NCBI GenBank assembly: GCA_002381765.1
Contig: DFXX01000103.1
Location: 54,560 to 59,941 of the forward strand
Length of the DNA: 5,382 bases
From: Bacteriovoracaceae bacterium UBA4097
GTDB lineage: Bacteria > Bdellovibrionota > Bacteriovoracia > Bacteriovoracales > Bacteriovoracaceae
Direction: 5' to 3'
Shown here: piece after piece, positions 5,342 through 5,382 of the stretch
Layout: each line of letters opens with the position of its first letter
How positions within the stretch are numbered: the stretch's first letter is position 1
Notes under the pieces: model-generated
Told to the model about the DNA's origin: nothing
Database searches by the model: none
Seen by the model: the letters and a program-made list of their open reading frames with translations, nothing else
Program-made: the position numbers and the translations under genes

Positions 5342-5350
5342 ATTATAGCA
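5342..5350 (-). promoter_or_regulatory. Extended -10 promoter of hipBA
   Basis: The minus strand reads TGC-TATAAT, a perfect extended -10 element (TGnTATAAT). No -35 hexamer stands at 17 bp, as is common for such promoters; a TTGTCC occurs at 20 bp. Transcription should start near 5335, giving a leader of about 22 nt to the ATG at 5313. Confidence 0.7.
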
Positions 5351-5357
5351 CTCATTT

Positions 5358-5371
5358 GCACATATTTGGAC
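5358..5371. promoter_or_regulatory. Probable HipB operator, distal degenerate copy
   Basis: GTCCAAATATGTGC (minus strand) matches the proximal operator at 11 of 14 positions, including the identical CAAATATG core, and starts exactly 30 bp upstream of it, about three helical turns. Its arms are imperfect, so binding may be weaker or depend on cooperation with the proximal site or on the HipA-HipB complex. Confidence 0.55.
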
Positions 5372-5382
5372 AAAATAAGCAT

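Noticed and set aside
5314..5382. N-terminal extension of hipB to an ATG at the window edge.
   Set aside because: The extension would translate the TGCTATAAT promoter and both operator copies, and the extra 23 residues do not resemble the start of an XRE-family antitoxin.

Overview
The window looks like ordinary chromosome from a Gram-negative bacterium of moderate, slightly AT-rich base composition. The gene content (a two-subunit-type 2-oxoacid:ferredoxin oxidoreductase with its own ferredoxin, a small lipoprotein, an Rrf2 regulator and a HipBA module) would fit a Bdellovibrionota/Bacteriovorax-like organism, but this placement is a guess from general resemblance and was not checked by any search.

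Layout, left to right. (1) 1-472, minus strand: a GTG-started single-cluster ferredoxin followed 11 bp later by the first 70 codons of the alpha subunit of a 2-oxoglutarate:ferredoxin oxidoreductase (korA), cut by the window edge. A CRP/FNR-type half-site pair (TGAT-N4-ATCA) lies about 40.5 bp upstream of the start site predicted from a TATATT -10 box. (2) 634-936, plus strand: a small cysteine-rich lipoprotein of unknown function with its own TATAAT box. (3) 1017-2224, minus strand: an Rrf2-family regulator whose stop codon overlaps the start of truA, the tRNA pseudouridine(38-40) synthase. (4) 2333-3747, plus strand, divergent from the Rrf2 gene: an FMN-dependent NADH-azoreductase/quinone reductase overlapping a DODA-type class III extradiol dioxygenase. 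The shared intergenic region contains several TGTAA half-sites, some in perfect inverted pairs. (5) 3751-5313, minus strand: a complete HipBA-type toxin-antitoxin operon with an extended -10 promoter bracketed by two copies of a 14-bp operator-like palindrome.

Functional reading. The Rrf2 regulator, flavin reductase and dioxygenase form a compact regulator-plus-enzymes cassette. A plausible job is response to quinones or other electrophiles: the flavoprotein would reduce a quinone to a (cate)hydroquinone and the dioxygenase would open a catechol ring. This is inference from family and context only. The most concrete observations are cis-regulatory: the FNR-like site before the ferredoxin-kor operon, the paired operators of hipBA, and the nested repeats between the Rrf2 gene and azoR. 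I see no mobile element, tRNA, rRNA or CRISPR array, and no gene set that looks like an entirely new system.
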